From assembly GCF_014117425.1 (NCBI RefSeq), contig NZ_CP059725.1:1178001-1242000 (forward strand): a stretch of 64,000 nt of DNA, read 5' to 3'. This DNA comes from Bartonella sp. HY038. Its GTDB lineage: Bacteria > Pseudomonadota > Alphaproteobacteria > Rhizobiales > Rhizobiaceae. Below, piece by piece: positions 18,556 through 28,551 of this stretch. The position numbers were made by a program, and so were the translations under genes. The notes under the pieces were generated by a model, which was given only the letters and a program-made list of their open reading frames with translations, made no database searches and was not told the origin of the DNA. Each line of letters opens with the position of its first letter. Position 1 is the stretch's first letter.

Positions 18556-19836
18556 TTATAAGTGGTCGATAAGCCATTGATCGATTGTGGATTTTAACGC
18601 GTCTTCAAGGGGTTCGTCCTCAAGCTCTTCAATTAATTCTTGAACAAAAGCTTTCACTAGCAACCCTCTAGCTAATGCCGCTGGTACACCGCGTGCCATC
18701 AAATAAAATAAATGGTCGTGGTTAATCTCGGTGACAGTTGCGCCATGGCCGCAAGCAACGTCGTCAGCAAAAATTTCTAGTTCTGGTTTTGCGTCAAATT
18801 CTGCCTGATCGGAAAGGATAAGACTATTGCAGGCCATGCGAGCATCGGTCTTTTGCGCTTCACGCGAAACACGGATCATACCTTGGAAAACACCACGTGC
18901 TTTATCCATTGCAACATTGCGTACAATTTCGGTTGAAGTAGTATTTTCAACCAAATGGCGAACGGTCATTGTTGTGTCGGTGTGGCTTTGTCCGTTAAGC
19001 AAATTAACACCGCGTAATTGGAAGTCAGAGCCTTCGCCGCAAAGATCTACATTAATTTCTTGGCGTAATAGTTTAACGCCAGCATTGATAATATAGAGTT
19101 TCAATTTTGCGTTATTTTGTAAAACAGCGTTAAACTGATTAAACTCCACGGCGTGCTGGTTACGCTCACGAATAATGATCCAAAGCACTTCAGCGTCATC
19201 TTCAACCGCTAAGCGATTAATCGCGCTAGAAAAACTAGGGCTATCATCGCCTAGTTGACGCTCAATAATGATTGCCTTTTTACCCGCTGCCACACTTACT
19301 GGTGATGTGGTATGGGCCTGACCATCCGTAACAATATTTTGAATCTCGATAAGATTAATATCATTGTCATTATCGCCAATATTAATCGACCAACCATCAC
19401 TTACATAAGCGGTGTTGATTTGGCTGATCACATCATCGCTAGCAAAATGCTTTGGCAAAGAAATTGTGCCCGATGAAAGTTCTCTTGCGACTGGTTTAGC
19501 ATTTGCAAGCGCATCACTATTTATGCATTTACCATTTATCAATGGCAAAACTGTACTACCTGCCAAAATTGGCTCTAGCACTGAGGGTTCACCATCACTT
19601 GAAAAGGCTTTATCCGTTACAAAATCGGGGATATCACGCAACAAGGTGCGTAAATCTGTATAATGCCAAGCTTCGATTTTGCGTGATGGTAAGCCTTTTT
19701 CCGCAAAGGTTTCAACTGCTTTTTGGCGTAACAAAACATTGCCAACATCGCCAGGAAGTTGGGCAGCAACGGTCTCTAACCCTTCAATGAGGGCTTTTTC
19801 AGCTGATGTATGTTCAGCCTTTGTCATAATAGACAT
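18556..19836 (-). CDS. sufD: Fe-S cluster assembly scaffold protein SufD
   Basis: Component of the SufBC2D scaffold complex; 426 residues. The C-terminal beta-helix carries the conserved stretch FADDVACGHGATVTEINHDH near residue 360, followed by LFYLMARGVP, which parallels SufB. I chose the ATG at 19836 because GGGAG lies 7 bases upstream; a TTG at 19842 and an ATG at 19827 are in frame. It starts 12 bases after the sufC stop. Confidence 0.94.
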   Translation of the reverse strand: MSIMTKAEHTSAEKALIEGLETVAAQLPGDVGNVLLRQKAVETFAEKGLPSRKIEAWHYTDLRTLLRDIPDFVTDKAFSSDGEPSVLEPILAGSTVLPLINGKCINSDALANAKPVARELSSGTISLPKHFASDDVISQINTAYVSDGWSINIGDNDNDINLIEIQNIVTDGQAHTTSPVSVAAGKKAIIIERQLGDDSPSFSSAINRLAVEDDAEVLWIIIRERNQHAVEFNQFNAVLQNNAKLKLYIINAGVKLLRQEINVDLCGEGSDFQLRGVNLLNGQSHTDTTMTVRHLVENTTSTEIVRNVAMDKARGVFQGMIRVSREAQKTDARMACNSLILSDQAEFDAKPELEIFADDVACGHGATVTEINHDHLFYLMARGVPAALARGLLVKAFVQELIEELEDEPLEDALKSTIDQWLIDHL

Positions 19837-19848
19837 TAACAAGCTCCC

Positions 19849-20604
19849 TTATGCGCCTTCGCCAATGATTTCTGCATAGCCATTATTTTCAAGATAAAGT
19901 GCCAAGGATTTATCACCACTTTTAATGATGCGGCCTTTATAAAGAACATGGACGGTATCTGGGACAATATAGTCAAGAAGACGCTGGTAATGGGTAATAA
20001 CAAGGAATGAGCGATCTGGGCCGCGCAATTTGTTGACACCATCGGCAACGATTTTCAAAGCATCAATATCAAGGCCACTGTCGGTTTCATCCAAAACGCA
20101 AAGCTTTGGTTCCAATAAATCCATTTGAAGAATTTCCGCACGCTTCTTTTCACCGCCGGAAAATCCAACATTTAACGGACGCTTTAGCATAGCCATATCC
20201 ATCTGCAAATCTTCTGCGGCATCCTTGACACGTTTAATGAATTGAGGGATTTTTAATTCCGGTTCACCGCGTGCACGGCGCTGTGCATTCATTGCAACTT
20301 TTAAAAATTCCATGGTTGCAACACCTGGAATTTCCATAGGATATTGGAATGCAAGAAATACACCAAGAGCTGCACGCTCTGCTGGATCAAGTTCTAAAAT
20401 ATTTTCGCCATTATAAATAATCTCGCCTTCAGTGACTTCATAATCATCACGTCCAGCAAGAATATAAGAAAGGGTTGATTTACCTGAACCATTTGGACCC
20501 ATAATGGCAGCAACTTCACCATCTTGAACAGTAAGGTCTAACCCACGAATAATTTCTGTACCGCTTTCAGCAATACGAGCATGAAGATTTTTAATTTCTA
20601 ACAT
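19849..20604 (-). CDS. sufC: Fe-S cluster assembly ATPase SufC
   Basis: ABC-type ATPase that drives conformational change in the SufBC2D complex; soluble, 251 residues. Walker A GPNGSGKST is near residue 36, the signature FSGGEKKR near residue 148, and Walker B reads LCVLDETDSGLD, with DETDSGLD typical of SufC. AAGGAT precedes the ATG. It lies between sufB and sufD in the operon. Confidence 0.97.
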   Translation of the reverse strand: MLEIKNLHARIAESGTEIIRGLDLTVQDGEVAAIMGPNGSGKSTLSYILAGRDDYEVTEGEIIYNGENILELDPAERAALGVFLAFQYPMEIPGVATMEFLKVAMNAQRRARGEPELKIPQFIKRVKDAAEDLQMDMAMLKRPLNVGFSGGEKKRAEILQMDLLEPKLCVLDETDSGLDIDALKIVADGVNKLRGPDRSFLVITHYQRLLDYIVPDTVHVLYKGRIIKSGDKSLALYLENNGYAEIIGEGA

Positions 20605-20659
20605 ATTTTTAATCCTTTATACAGCGGCGCTAAAATAAAGCTGCCAGCCGAAAAAATAT

Positions 20660-22171
20660 TTAACCAACGCTGCCTTCAAGGCTAATATTGATGAGCTTTT
20701 GTGCTTCTACGGCAAATTCCATCGGTAACTTTTGAATAACTTCCTTAACAAAACCATTGACGATAAGAGCAATAGCTTCCTCTTCAGGAATACCACGTTG
20801 CATTACGTAAAATAATTGGTCGTCGGAAATTTTGGAAGTAGTTGCCTCATGCTCAAATTGAGCCGTTGCATTTTTTGCTTCGATATATGGCACTGTATGG
20901 GCACCGCAATCATTGCCAATAAGCAAGCTATCACATTGGGTGAAGTTACGCGCGTTGGCAGCATTTCTTTGGGCAGTGACTAGGCCGCGATAGGTATTAT
21001 TGGAAAAACCAGCCGATATGCCTTTAGAAATGATACGACTTGAAGTGTTTTTTCCCAAGTGGATCATTTTGGTGCCAGAATCAATTTGCTGATAACCATT
21101 AGATACGGCGATTGAATAAAATTCGCCGCGCGAATTATCACCACGTAGGATACAGGATGGATATTTCCAAGTAATGGCCGAGCCGGTTTCTACCTGTGTC
21201 CAAGAAATTTTGGAGTTATCGCCACGGCAGTCACCACGCTTGGTTACAAAGTTGTAAATGCCGCCTTTTCCTTCCTTGTCACCTGGATACCAATTTTGGA
21301 CGGTTGAATACTTAATTTCAGCATCTTTTAAGGCAATCAGCTCAACCACAGCTGCATGAAGCTGATTTTCATCGCGTTGCGGCGCGGTACAACCTTCAAG
21401 ATAGGAGACGTAACCACCTTCTTCAACTATGATTAATGTACGCTCAAACTGACCGGTATTGCGCTCGTTAATGCGGAAATAGGTTGATAATTCCATAGGG
21501 CAGCGTACACCCTTTGGCACATATACAAAGGAACCATCAGTAAACACAGCAGAATTAAGTGCTGTATAATAATTGTCTGCAACTGGAACTACGGATGCGA
21601 GATATTTTTGCACAAGCTCAGGATATTCGCGAATGGCTTCTGAAATTGAACAGAAGATAACGCCAGCGCTGGCTAGTTCTTTTTTAAATGTTGTTACAAC
21701 TGATACGGAATCGAATACAGCATCAACAGCAACACGTCCACTTGCATAGATATTATCTTCAAGCTCGGAACGCTCATCTTGTTTTCGAACGCCAGCAAGA
21801 ATTTCCTGCTCTTTAAGCGGAATACCAAGCTTTTCATAGGTTGCCAATAATTCAGGATCTACCTCATCTAAAGATTTGGGACCAACTTGGTTTTTTGGTG
21901 CTGCATAATAATACAGGTCTTGGAAATCAACTTTGGGATATTCAAGGCGTGCCCAATGGGGCTCGCTCATATTTAGCCAACGTTGAAAAGCCTGAAGACG
22001 CCATTCAAGCATCCATTCAGGTTCACTTTTTTTCGCAGAAATGAAACGAATGATTTCTTCGTTCAAGCCTTTGGGGGCCTTATCTGTTTCAATCTCGGTT
22101 TCAAAACCATATTTATATTGGTCAACGTCAATTTCGCTAACCTGTCTTATTGTTTCCTGCACTGCAGGCAT
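20660..22171 (-). CDS. sufB: Fe-S cluster assembly protein SufB
   Basis: Core scaffold subunit of 503 residues on which nascent clusters form. The family regions [33 protein letters not shown] and the Cys-containing [20 protein letters not shown] are intact. It ends near residue 485 with the conserved [23 protein letters not shown] lies 8 bases before the ATG. First gene of sufB-C-D-S-T; a candidate Irr site lies about 150 bases upstream. Confidence 0.97.
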   Translation of the reverse strand: MPAVQETIRQVSEIDVDQYKYGFETEIETDKAPKGLNEEIIRFISAKKSEPEWMLEWRLQAFQRWLNMSEPHWARLEYPKVDFQDLYYYAAPKNQVGPKSLDEVDPELLATYEKLGIPLKEQEILAGVRKQDERSELEDNIYASGRVAVDAVFDSVSVVTTFKKELASAGVIFCSISEAIREYPELVQKYLASVVPVADNYYTALNSAVFTDGSFVYVPKGVRCPMELSTYFRINERNTGQFERTLIIVEEGGYVSYLEGCTAPQRDENQLHAAVVELIALKDAEIKYSTVQNWYPGDKEGKGGIYNFVTKRGDCRGDNSKISWTQVETGSAITWKYPSCILRGDNSRGEFYSIAVSNGYQQIDSGTKMIHLGKNTSSRIISKGISAGFSNNTYRGLVTAQRNAANARNFTQCDSLLIGNDCGAHTVPYIEAKNATAQFEHEATTSKISDDQLFYVMQRGIPEEEAIALIVNGFVKEVIQKLPMEFAVEAQKLINISLEGSVG

Positions 22172-22317
22172 AGGCTTATCTCCATCCTGGCCGGGTCAAA
22201 GTCCAGCAGTTATTGAAAAAAGCAAAAAATGATATTACAGTTGCTTTATAGAATTTATATAATTGATTAGAATCAAAATTCAATAAACATGACAATAGCA
22301 CTCAAGCTTTATTTGTT

Positions 22318-22334
22318 TTTAAAACTATTCTAAA
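22318..22334 (-). promoter_or_regulatory. Candidate Irr box (iron control element) upstream of sufB
   Basis: Read on the minus strand the site is TTTAGAA-TAG-TTTTAAA. It differs at one base from the known rhizobial Irr-box consensus TTTAGAA-N3-TTCTAAA. It lies about 150 bases upstream of sufB and just after the stop of the second cysteine desulfurase gene, the right place to govern an internal suf promoter. Irr control of suf operons is known in rhizobia; its use here is inferred. Confidence 0.5.
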
Positions 22335-22339
22335 AAAAT

Positions 22340-23503
22340 TCAAGGCTTTTGCGTGATTTTTTTGCTTCTGCTGACAATTTTTTGTGTTTCAGCTAAAAAA
22401 GTGTCAATATCATGTAATTCTGTGGTCCAGCCTGTGGAAACTCTTATGGCACCATTGTCATTATGATAATTCATCGCTTTTAGGATTGGGCTACTTGATA
22501 CTTTTCCTGAGGAGCAAGCAGAACCTGCTGAAACTGCAATTCCAGCAAGGTCATAGGCAATTTGCAATGTTTCAGCTTTCATCTGCGGAATGGAAAAAAA
22601 TGATGTATTCGGTAATCGCTCCGTTGCTTTCCCATGAATGATACAATCGGGCGAAATTTCCTTTAATCCCCGTTCAAGGTGATCGCGTAGAATTTTTAGG
22701 CGATTATTTTCGTTGTCGTGTCGTTTGATGTCTTCTACTGCTGCACCAAAAGCACTAATCATACCAACGGCTTGTGTGCCACTGCGGTGACCATGTTCTT
22801 GGCCGCCGCCAGTGAGTAAGGCTTTAGGCATTAAAACTCTGCCCATTGCAATTAATGCGCCAATACCCTTGGGCGCGCCCAATTTATGACCGCTTATAAA
22901 GACGAAATCTGCGCCAAGCGCCGTAAGGTCAAGCGGCATTTTGCCATAGGCTTGCACAATATCGGCAATAAAAACACCGCCAGCTTGTTTTACAATATCG
23001 GCAATTTGACCAATTGGTTGCAAGACGCCAGTTTCATGATTGGCATATTGAATGCTGACAAGTGGTAACCCAGCAGATTTATCGTGGTTTGCAAGCTCAT
23101 TTTCCAAAATATTACAATGAATTAAACCATTTTCATCAACTGGAATAGTAATTATATCTGCTTTATCAAAACGTCCACCGGCTAAAACACAAGGATGTTC
23201 AGTTGCACCAATATAAAGCTTAGAAAATAAAACAGGGCTGCGTCCCATCATATACTGAGGAGTGAGGGCGAGTGCCGCACTTTCAGTTGCTCCCGATGTA
23301 AATACAATATTATCAATATTTGCATTAAGACTTTCCGCTATATGCCGTCGTGCGCTTTGGATGAGCGCTTTAGCTGTTCTTCCCTCGTTGTGAACCGAGG
23401 AGGCATTACCAAAATGCTCAAAAGACTGCATTAAAGCAGTTTTAGCAGAATCGCTTAGCGGAGTTGTGGCATTGAAATCGAGATAAATGCGGCTTTTGGC
23501 CAT
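22340..23503 (-). CDS. Cysteine desulfurase, group I (NifS/IscS-like)
   Basis: PLP enzyme of 387 residues, separate from SufS. The N-terminus IYLDFNATTPL is the NifS/IscS form. The PLP lysine is in FISGHKLGAPKGIG near residue 202. The catalytic Cys is in SAGSACSSGKVSSSP near residue 330, a group I flexible loop. It lies upstream of sufB on the same strand, the position of the SufS2-type gene in Agrobacterium-like suf clusters, so it may feed sulfur to the same scaffold. Spacing to sufB is about 170 bases. Whether it shares a transcript is unclear. Confidence 0.93.
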   Translation of the reverse strand: MAKSRIYLDFNATTPLSDSAKTALMQSFEHFGNASSVHNEGRTAKALIQSARRHIAESLNANIDNIVFTSGATESAALALTPQYMMGRSPVLFSKLYIGATEHPCVLAGGRFDKADIITIPVDENGLIHCNILENELANHDKSAGLPLVSIQYANHETGVLQPIGQIADIVKQAGGVFIADIVQAYGKMPLDLTALGADFVFISGHKLGAPKGIGALIAMGRVLMPKALLTGGGQEHGHRSGTQAVGMISAFGAAVEDIKRHDNENNRLKILRDHLERGLKEISPDCIIHGKATERLPNTSFFSIPQMKAETLQIAYDLAGIAVSAGSACSSGKVSSSPILKAMNYHNDNGAIRVSTGWTTELHDIDTFLAETQKIVSRSKKITQKP

Positions 23504-23753
23504 TAATTCAATCCATTTATATAAAATTTATGCTTTTTATCGGTTTTACTGCGTAATTTTCTTGAAAAATACATAGCATAACGCCTATTTAACAAATAGC
23601 GATATGTTTACCAGTTATCAAACATGATTTTTTTAAGAAAAGTGGATTTTTCCAACAATCTTTAAGTTATTTAAAGTGTGAGTGAGTAAGCGTTAATATT
23701 GAGCTGAATAACACCATGCTAATTTAAGATTTGGCGAATTATTGGAGTAATGG

Positions 23754-24428
23754 ATGCCTGAAATTATTTTTAACGGCCCTGCAGGGCGTCTTGAAGGACG
23801 CTATCAACCTTCATCAGAAAAAAATGCCCCGATTGCGATTATCTTGCATCCTCATCCACAATTTGGTGGCACAATGAATAATAAGATCATCTATGATCTG
23901 TTTTATATGTTTCAAGAGCGCGATTTTACCACACTACGCTTTAACTTTCGCGGTATTGGTCGTAGCCAAGGTGAGTTTGACCATGGAGCAGGTGAATTAT
24001 CTGATGCTGCTGCTGCGTTGGATTGGGTTCAATCGCTGCATCCAGATTCACGCAATTGCTGGGTAGCGGGCTATTCTTTCGGCTCTTGGATCGGTATGCA
24101 ATTATTAATGCGCCGCCCTGAGATCGAAGGTTTTATTTCAGTTGCGCCGCAGCCTAATACTTATGATTTTTCCTTTTTAGCGCCATGTCCATCATCAGGG
24201 CTTATCATTCACGGCGATGCGGATAAAGTTGCACCGCCAAAAGATGTGCAATCTTTGGTCGATAAATTAAAAACCCAAAAGGGTATTACAATCACACAAA
24301 AGACCTTAGAAGGTGCAAACCATTTCTTTACCGGTCGTGTTGAAGAATTAATTGATGATTGTTCTGAATATCTTGATCGCCGTCTTGCTGGTGAACTTTC
24401 AGAGCCAAGAATGAAGCGTTTACGCTAA
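23754..24428 (+). CDS. Alpha/beta hydrolase (dienelactone hydrolase-like)
   Basis: Cytosolic hydrolase of 224 residues. The oxyanion region is HPHPQFGGTMNNK near residue 33. The nucleophile elbow is AGYSFGSWIG near residue 107. A late Asp and His appear in IHGDADKVAPP near residue 156 and GANHFFTG near residue 188, so the catalytic triad is complete. The substrate is unknown. The start has GGAG 6 bases upstream. Its 250-base upstream gap has no other gene, and a weak hairpin (24440-24467) follows it. Confidence 0.88.
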   Translation: MPEIIFNGPAGRLEGRYQPSSEKNAPIAIILHPHPQFGGTMNNKIIYDLFYMFQERDFTTLRFNFRGIGRSQGEFDHGAGELSDAAAALDWVQSLHPDSRNCWVAGYSFGSWIGMQLLMRRPEIEGFISVAPQPNTYDFSFLAPCPSSGLIIHGDADKVAPPKDVQSLVDKLKTQKGITITQKTLEGANHFFTGRVEELIDDCSEYLDRRLAGELSEPRMKRLR

Positions 24429-24675
24429 GTTTTGTAGCCAACCATCTTATAGGTTTATGGGATGGTTGCATTTTAAAGCTAAAATTTTTCTGGTTGCATC
24501 GATGCTTTTTTCGGCGTGAAGAAATGAGGCATAGGAGAAGTTAAATTTGTAGTTTACCTCTCTGCATAGCTATGAGCTGTTTGCAGATGATGTCGATATT
24601 GAATTAATGAGTAAAACTAAATATGCAGCATTTTAAATGATGGATTTTAATAATGCTGACAAAAGGGAGCAATAA

Positions 24676-26349
24676 ATGGCCGTTCAAGATGGCACTGAGC
24701 TTGTCTTTTTACCACTTGGTGGTGTAGGCGAGATTGGTATGAACCTTGCGCTATATGGTTATGGCGCTGAAGATGACCGCGAGTGGTTGTTGGTGGATAT
24801 GGGGGTAAGTTTCGCAGGGCCAGACCTGCCTGGGGCAGATTTAATTTTGCCGGACATCAGATTTTTAGAAAGTGAGCGCCATAATATACGTGGGTTAATT
24901 ATCACCCATGCTCATGAAGATCATTATGGTGCTGTACTTGATTTATGGCCAAGGTTAAAAATACCAGTTTATTGCACTGCTTTTACCGCCGGCATGTTGG
25001 AAACCAAACGGCAATCAGATTACCAATCCTATGAAGTACCGCTGACCCTATTTAAAGCTGGCGAGCGTTTTCAAGTTGGTCCTTTTGAGGTTGAGGCTGT
25101 TGCAGTTAACCACTCCATTCCTGAACCCGTCTCTTTAGTGTTGCGTACCCCACTTGGTAATGTAGTTCATACAGGCGACTGGAAAATTGATCCAGAACCA
25201 ACGCTAGGCAATACCACCGATGAAGCTAGGTTTCGCCAAGTTGGTGATGAAGGTGTTCTTGCGCTTATTTGTGATTCAACCAATGCTATGGTTGAGGGTA
25301 CTTCGCCAACCGAAACAGCAGTTAGCGAAAGCTTGGCAACTATCATTGGCAATGCCAAGGGGAGAGTTGCGATTACAACATTTGCATCAAATGTGGGTCG
25401 TATTAAATCTATTGCGGTTGCGGCTCAGCACGCAGAGCGTAAGGTGCTTTTACTTGGACGCTCAATGAAGCGCAGTGTTTTAGTTGCGCAAGAACTTGGA
25501 ATGATGGAAGGACTTGATCCATTTTTATCGGAAGAGGATTATCCTTATATCCCGCGTGATAAGATCGTTATAATCCTTACAGGATCCCAAGGCGAACAAC
25601 GGGCAGCATTAGCTAAGATTGCGCGTGATGAAATGCGCGATATTGAACTTGGCGCTGGCGATATGGTGATTTATTCATCACGCTCTATTCCGGGTAACGA
25701 AAAAGCCATTATAGAAACGCAAAATCTATTAATTGATCGCGGCGTTGAAGTGGTAACTGAACGTAATGGCCTTGTTCATGTATCTGGGCACCCACGCCGT
25801 GATGAATTGCGGCAAATGTACAAATGGGTGCGTCCAGACGTTCTTGTTCCAGTTCACGGCGAGGCAGCGCATTTGACAGCCCATGCAGCTTTGGGTGCAC
25901 AAGAGGGCATTAAGAAAGTTGCGTCAATTCGCAATGGCGATATGCTTTTATTGGCTCCCGGTGAAGTGCGTATTATTGATGAAGTGCCTGTGGGGCGTAT
26001 TTATAAAGATGGATATCTCCTTGGTGACGAGGATGAGCTTGGTATTCGCGAGCGCCGCAAATTAAGCTATGTCGGTCATGTTGCTGTATCTTTGCTAATG
26101 GATAAAAATTTTGATTTAGCAAGTGCGCCTGATCTTGTGGCTTATGGTGTACCAGAAACTGACGGTCGTGGTGAGTTGATGGAAGATCTATTAATGGATC
26201 GGGTTGAAGATGCAATTGGCTCTATTCCAAAACAACGTCGCCGCGATAGCGAAGTTGTTCGTGAATCTGCACGCAGAGCAGTGCGTTCAGCAGTCAATGA
26301 AATTTGGGGTAAAAAGCCTGTGGTAACGGTATTTTTGCATCGTAAATAA
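24676..26349 (+). CDS. rnj: Ribonuclease J
   Basis: Beta-CASP metallo-hydrolase of 557 residues with endo- and 5'-exoribonuclease activity in mRNA turnover and rRNA maturation. The metal motif THAHEDHYGAV is near residue 76. VAVNHSIPEP near residue 139 and HTGDWKID near residue 162 complete the site. The beta-CASP region includes ITTFASNVGR, and VSGHPRRDEL and VPVHGEAAHL follow. The C-terminal dimerisation tail ends VVTVFLHRK. GGGAG precedes the ATG. Strongly terminated downstream. Confidence 0.96.
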   Translation: MAVQDGTELVFLPLGGVGEIGMNLALYGYGAEDDREWLLVDMGVSFAGPDLPGADLILPDIRFLESERHNIRGLIITHAHEDHYGAVLDLWPRLKIPVYCTAFTAGMLETKRQSDYQSYEVPLTLFKAGERFQVGPFEVEAVAVNHSIPEPVSLVLRTPLGNVVHTGDWKIDPEPTLGNTTDEARFRQVGDEGVLALICDSTNAMVEGTSPTETAVSESLATIIGNAKGRVAITTFASNVGRIKSIAVAAQHAERKVLLLGRSMKRSVLVAQELGMMEGLDPFLSEEDYPYIPRDKIVIILTGSQGEQRAALAKIARDEMRDIELGAGDMVIYSSRSIPGNEKAIIETQNLLIDRGVEVVTERNGLVHVSGHPRRDELRQMYKWVRPDVLVPVHGEAAHLTAHAALGAQEGIKKVASIRNGDMLLLAPGEVRIIDEVPVGRIYKDGYLLGDEDELGIRERRKLSYVGHVAVSLLMDKNFDLASAPDLVAYGVPETDGRGELMEDLLMDRVEDAIGSIPKQRRRDSEVVRESARRAVRSAVNEIWGKKPVVTVFLHRK

Positions 26350-26372
26350 AATATCTAACACTATGTACAAAT

Positions 26373-26406
26373 AAAAAGCCCTTTTCGTTGATGAAAAGGG
26401 CTTTTT
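26373..26406. terminator. Strong bidirectional terminator between rnj and the DUF922 gene
   Basis: AAAAAGCCCTTTTC / GAAAAGGGCTTTTT with a 6-base loop, flanked by A and T runs, serves the two convergent genes. Confidence 0.9.
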
Positions 26407-26427
26407 AATTTTTACAATTTTTTAGGC

Positions 26428-27042
26428 TTATTTGCCTTCTAGCTGTTGCAAGCGATAGTTAAGCAGCCGTGAAAAACGTTTTTCGAAGTTAAGGGTTTCA
26501 ACGCGCTCAAAATAAGCTTGCGCACGGTCTTGTTTGCGCATGATGCGATTGACAACCTTATTGATGTCTGCTTGTAATTCTTTACAGTCTTTACGATAAT
26601 AAAGAGAGCGAATAGCATGCTCCATTTCGCTGGCATGGGCGCGAGCGATAATAATGTGGCTTTCTTCATGGCGACGAATATCGCGGTATAAAACATCCCA
26701 AATAATGGCAAGTTCAGCTGAGCGTGTTGAGTTGCGCTGTTTCCAGCGTGGAAGCAATACTTTAGCCTGAATATCAATGTCAGCTCTTGCAACTTTACAA
26801 TAGCGTCCATCCTTTACAAGTTTAATATTAGGCACAAATTTTAAGCGTGTGGCACCAGGATGACGACTACCTGTCGTTTTTAAAAATGGACCTCTCCCTG
26901 ACATTGAGCGATCAAGTTCAGCCGCAGTATTTCCGGAAATTGTATAAAAACTATCTTTACGATAAATTTTTGATGCAGATGCGGATTGCGCCAAGCAGAC
27001 AACAGAGAAGGCTGCTAAAATTATTGTGGGAAGCATGCGCAT
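26428..27042 (-). CDS. Secreted DUF922-type putative zinc protease
   Basis: Exported protein of 204 residues. The signal peptide is LPTIILAAFSVVCLAQSASA. The mature part has YCKVARADIDIQAKVLLPRW and the metal-site candidate RRHEESHIIIARAHASEME (HExxH form: HEESH) near residue 123. DUF922 members are predicted Zn-dependent proteases; the activity is not established here. The C-terminal 50 residues are charged and helical. It is divergent from folP. Confidence 0.8.
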   Translation of the reverse strand: MRMLPTIILAAFSVVCLAQSASASKIYRKDSFYTISGNTAAELDRSMSGRGPFLKTTGSRHPGATRLKFVPNIKLVKDGRYCKVARADIDIQAKVLLPRWKQRNSTRSAELAIIWDVLYRDIRRHEESHIIIARAHASEMEHAIRSLYYRKDCKELQADINKVVNRIMRKQDRAQAYFERVETLNFEKRFSRLLNYRLQQLEGK

Positions 27043-27155
27043 TAACCGATACTCCTGAAATGCGGGATATGAGTAGTTGAGGACAAGTGTAAAACTATTA
27101 TATAGAAGTGTAATTATTATTGATAAAACAGAATCTCTTAAAAAAAGTAAATTCT

Positions 27156-27989
27156 ATGAATAAAATTTGGAAATGTGCACATAATCGAGAAATTATTTTA
27201 GGACCTAAGTCCATATTAATGGGAATTTTAAACGTAACCCCAGATTCTTTTTCTGACGGTGGCCGCTTTAATCAACCAGATATTGCTGTTCAAAAAGCCA
27301 AAGCAATGATTGAAGCAGGTGCAGATATCATTGATATTGGTGCTGAGACTACAAAACCAGGTGCAGAACCGATAGATGTGGAAACTGAGTTAGATAGGCT
27401 TATACCCGTTGTAAAGGCTTTGGTAAAGGAAACAAACTGCGTTATTTCGATTGATACCTATCATGCGCAAACTGCGTTTGAATGTGTTGCATTAGGGGCA
27501 CATATTATCAATGATGTTTGGGGGCTGCAAAAGGATGCCGATATGGCTGATATTGTTGCAAAAACTGGGGCAGGGGTTGTTATAATGCACACCGGGCGCG
27601 AGCGGGTGCGCGACAAGGATGTTATCAAAGATCAAATCCATTTTTTAACAGAATCACTAAAGCTTGCAAAAAATGCTGGTATTGGTGATGAGGCAATTGT
27701 GCTTGACCCAGGCTTTGGTTTTGCAAAAACTGTTGATGAAAACATGACTCTGATGAAACGGGCAAATGAATTACATGTCTTAGGCTATCCTTTATTGGCA
27801 GGTACGTCACGCAAACGTTTTATAGGTAATGTTGCCCACATAGATATTGCCGATCAACGCGATGTTGCAACAGCAGCCACGTCAGTATTAATGCGCAATC
27901 TAGGTTTTGATGTTTTTCGTGTTCATAATATTGAAGTGAATAAGGATGCGCTTTTAATTGCGGATGCTTTTGTAAGGGCTGGCGCATAA
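27156..27989 (+). CDS. folP: Dihydropteroate synthase
   Basis: Folate enzyme of 277 residues joining p-aminobenzoate to hydroxymethyl-dihydropterin pyrophosphate; the sulfonamide target. The signatures are intact: ILMGILNVTPDSFSDGG near residue 22, ADIIDIGAETTKPGAEP near residue 56, and AGTSRKRFIG near residue 215. The ATG at 27156 gives the family-length N-terminus; a TTG at 27120 would add 12 residues. The stop overlaps the folK start by one base (TAATG). Confidence 0.95.
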   Translation: MNKIWKCAHNREIILGPKSILMGILNVTPDSFSDGGRFNQPDIAVQKAKAMIEAGADIIDIGAETTKPGAEPIDVETELDRLIPVVKALVKETNCVISIDTYHAQTAFECVALGAHIINDVWGLQKDADMADIVAKTGAGVVIMHTGRERVRDKDVIKDQIHFLTESLKLAKNAGIGDEAIVLDPGFGFAKTVDENMTLMKRANELHVLGYPLLAGTSRKRFIGNVAHIDIADQRDVATAATSVLMRNLGFDVFRVHNIEVNKDALLIADAFVRAGA

Positions 27990-28516
27990 TGAATGTTGAA
28001 GCAGAAAATCCCTATAAAAAAGTTTGGCTTGGCCTTGGTGGTAATATTGGTGATGTGCCGCATAATATGGCAATGGCATTACGAAAGCTGATTGGAACAC
28101 CAGATAATAAGCTATTAGATATATCATCCCTATATAAAACACCGCCATGGGGAAATGTTGATCAGCCATGGTTTTATAATAGTTGCGCTTTAATTCATAC
28201 TCGTCTTGATCCGCAAAGTTTTTTGGACCAGTGTTTGAAAGTTGAGTTAAGCCTTAAAAGAGAGCGCCTTGAGCGGTGGGGACCAAGAACGATTGATCTC
28301 GATATATTGAGTTTTGAAGGGGTTGAATATTTCAAATCAGATAGTTTAACGCTTCCTCATCCACGTATTAGTGAGCGATGTTTTGTATTGTTACCGCTTG
28401 TTGAAATTGCCCCTGATTTAAAGATAGGCGTGCACAAAGTGTGTGATCTTATAAAAAAATGTGCAAATGAAGATATTGAAAAAGTAAGCAATGGCAAAGA
28501 ATGGATCAATTTTTAA
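27989..28516 (+). CDS. folK: 2-amino-4-hydroxy-6-hydroxymethyldihydropteridine pyrophosphokinase
   Basis: Cytosolic HPPK of 175 residues, the step before FolP. VWLGLGGNIGD is near residue 11. The ATP/Mg signature RWGPRTIDLDILSFEG is near residue 95 with both Asp, followed by LPHPRISERCFVLLPLVEIAP. It is translationally coupled to folP. The folB gene that often sits between folP and folK in relatives is absent from this position. Confidence 0.95.
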   Translation: MNVEAENPYKKVWLGLGGNIGDVPHNMAMALRKLIGTPDNKLLDISSLYKTPPWGNVDQPWFYNSCALIHTRLDPQSFLDQCLKVELSLKRERLERWGPRTIDLDILSFEGVEYFKSDSLTLPHPRISERCFVLLPLVEIAPDLKIGVHKVCDLIKKCANEDIEKVSNGKEWINF

Positions 28517-28551
28517 CTTCAAATGTCTGAATATTGCAAGAATTGAGTTTT

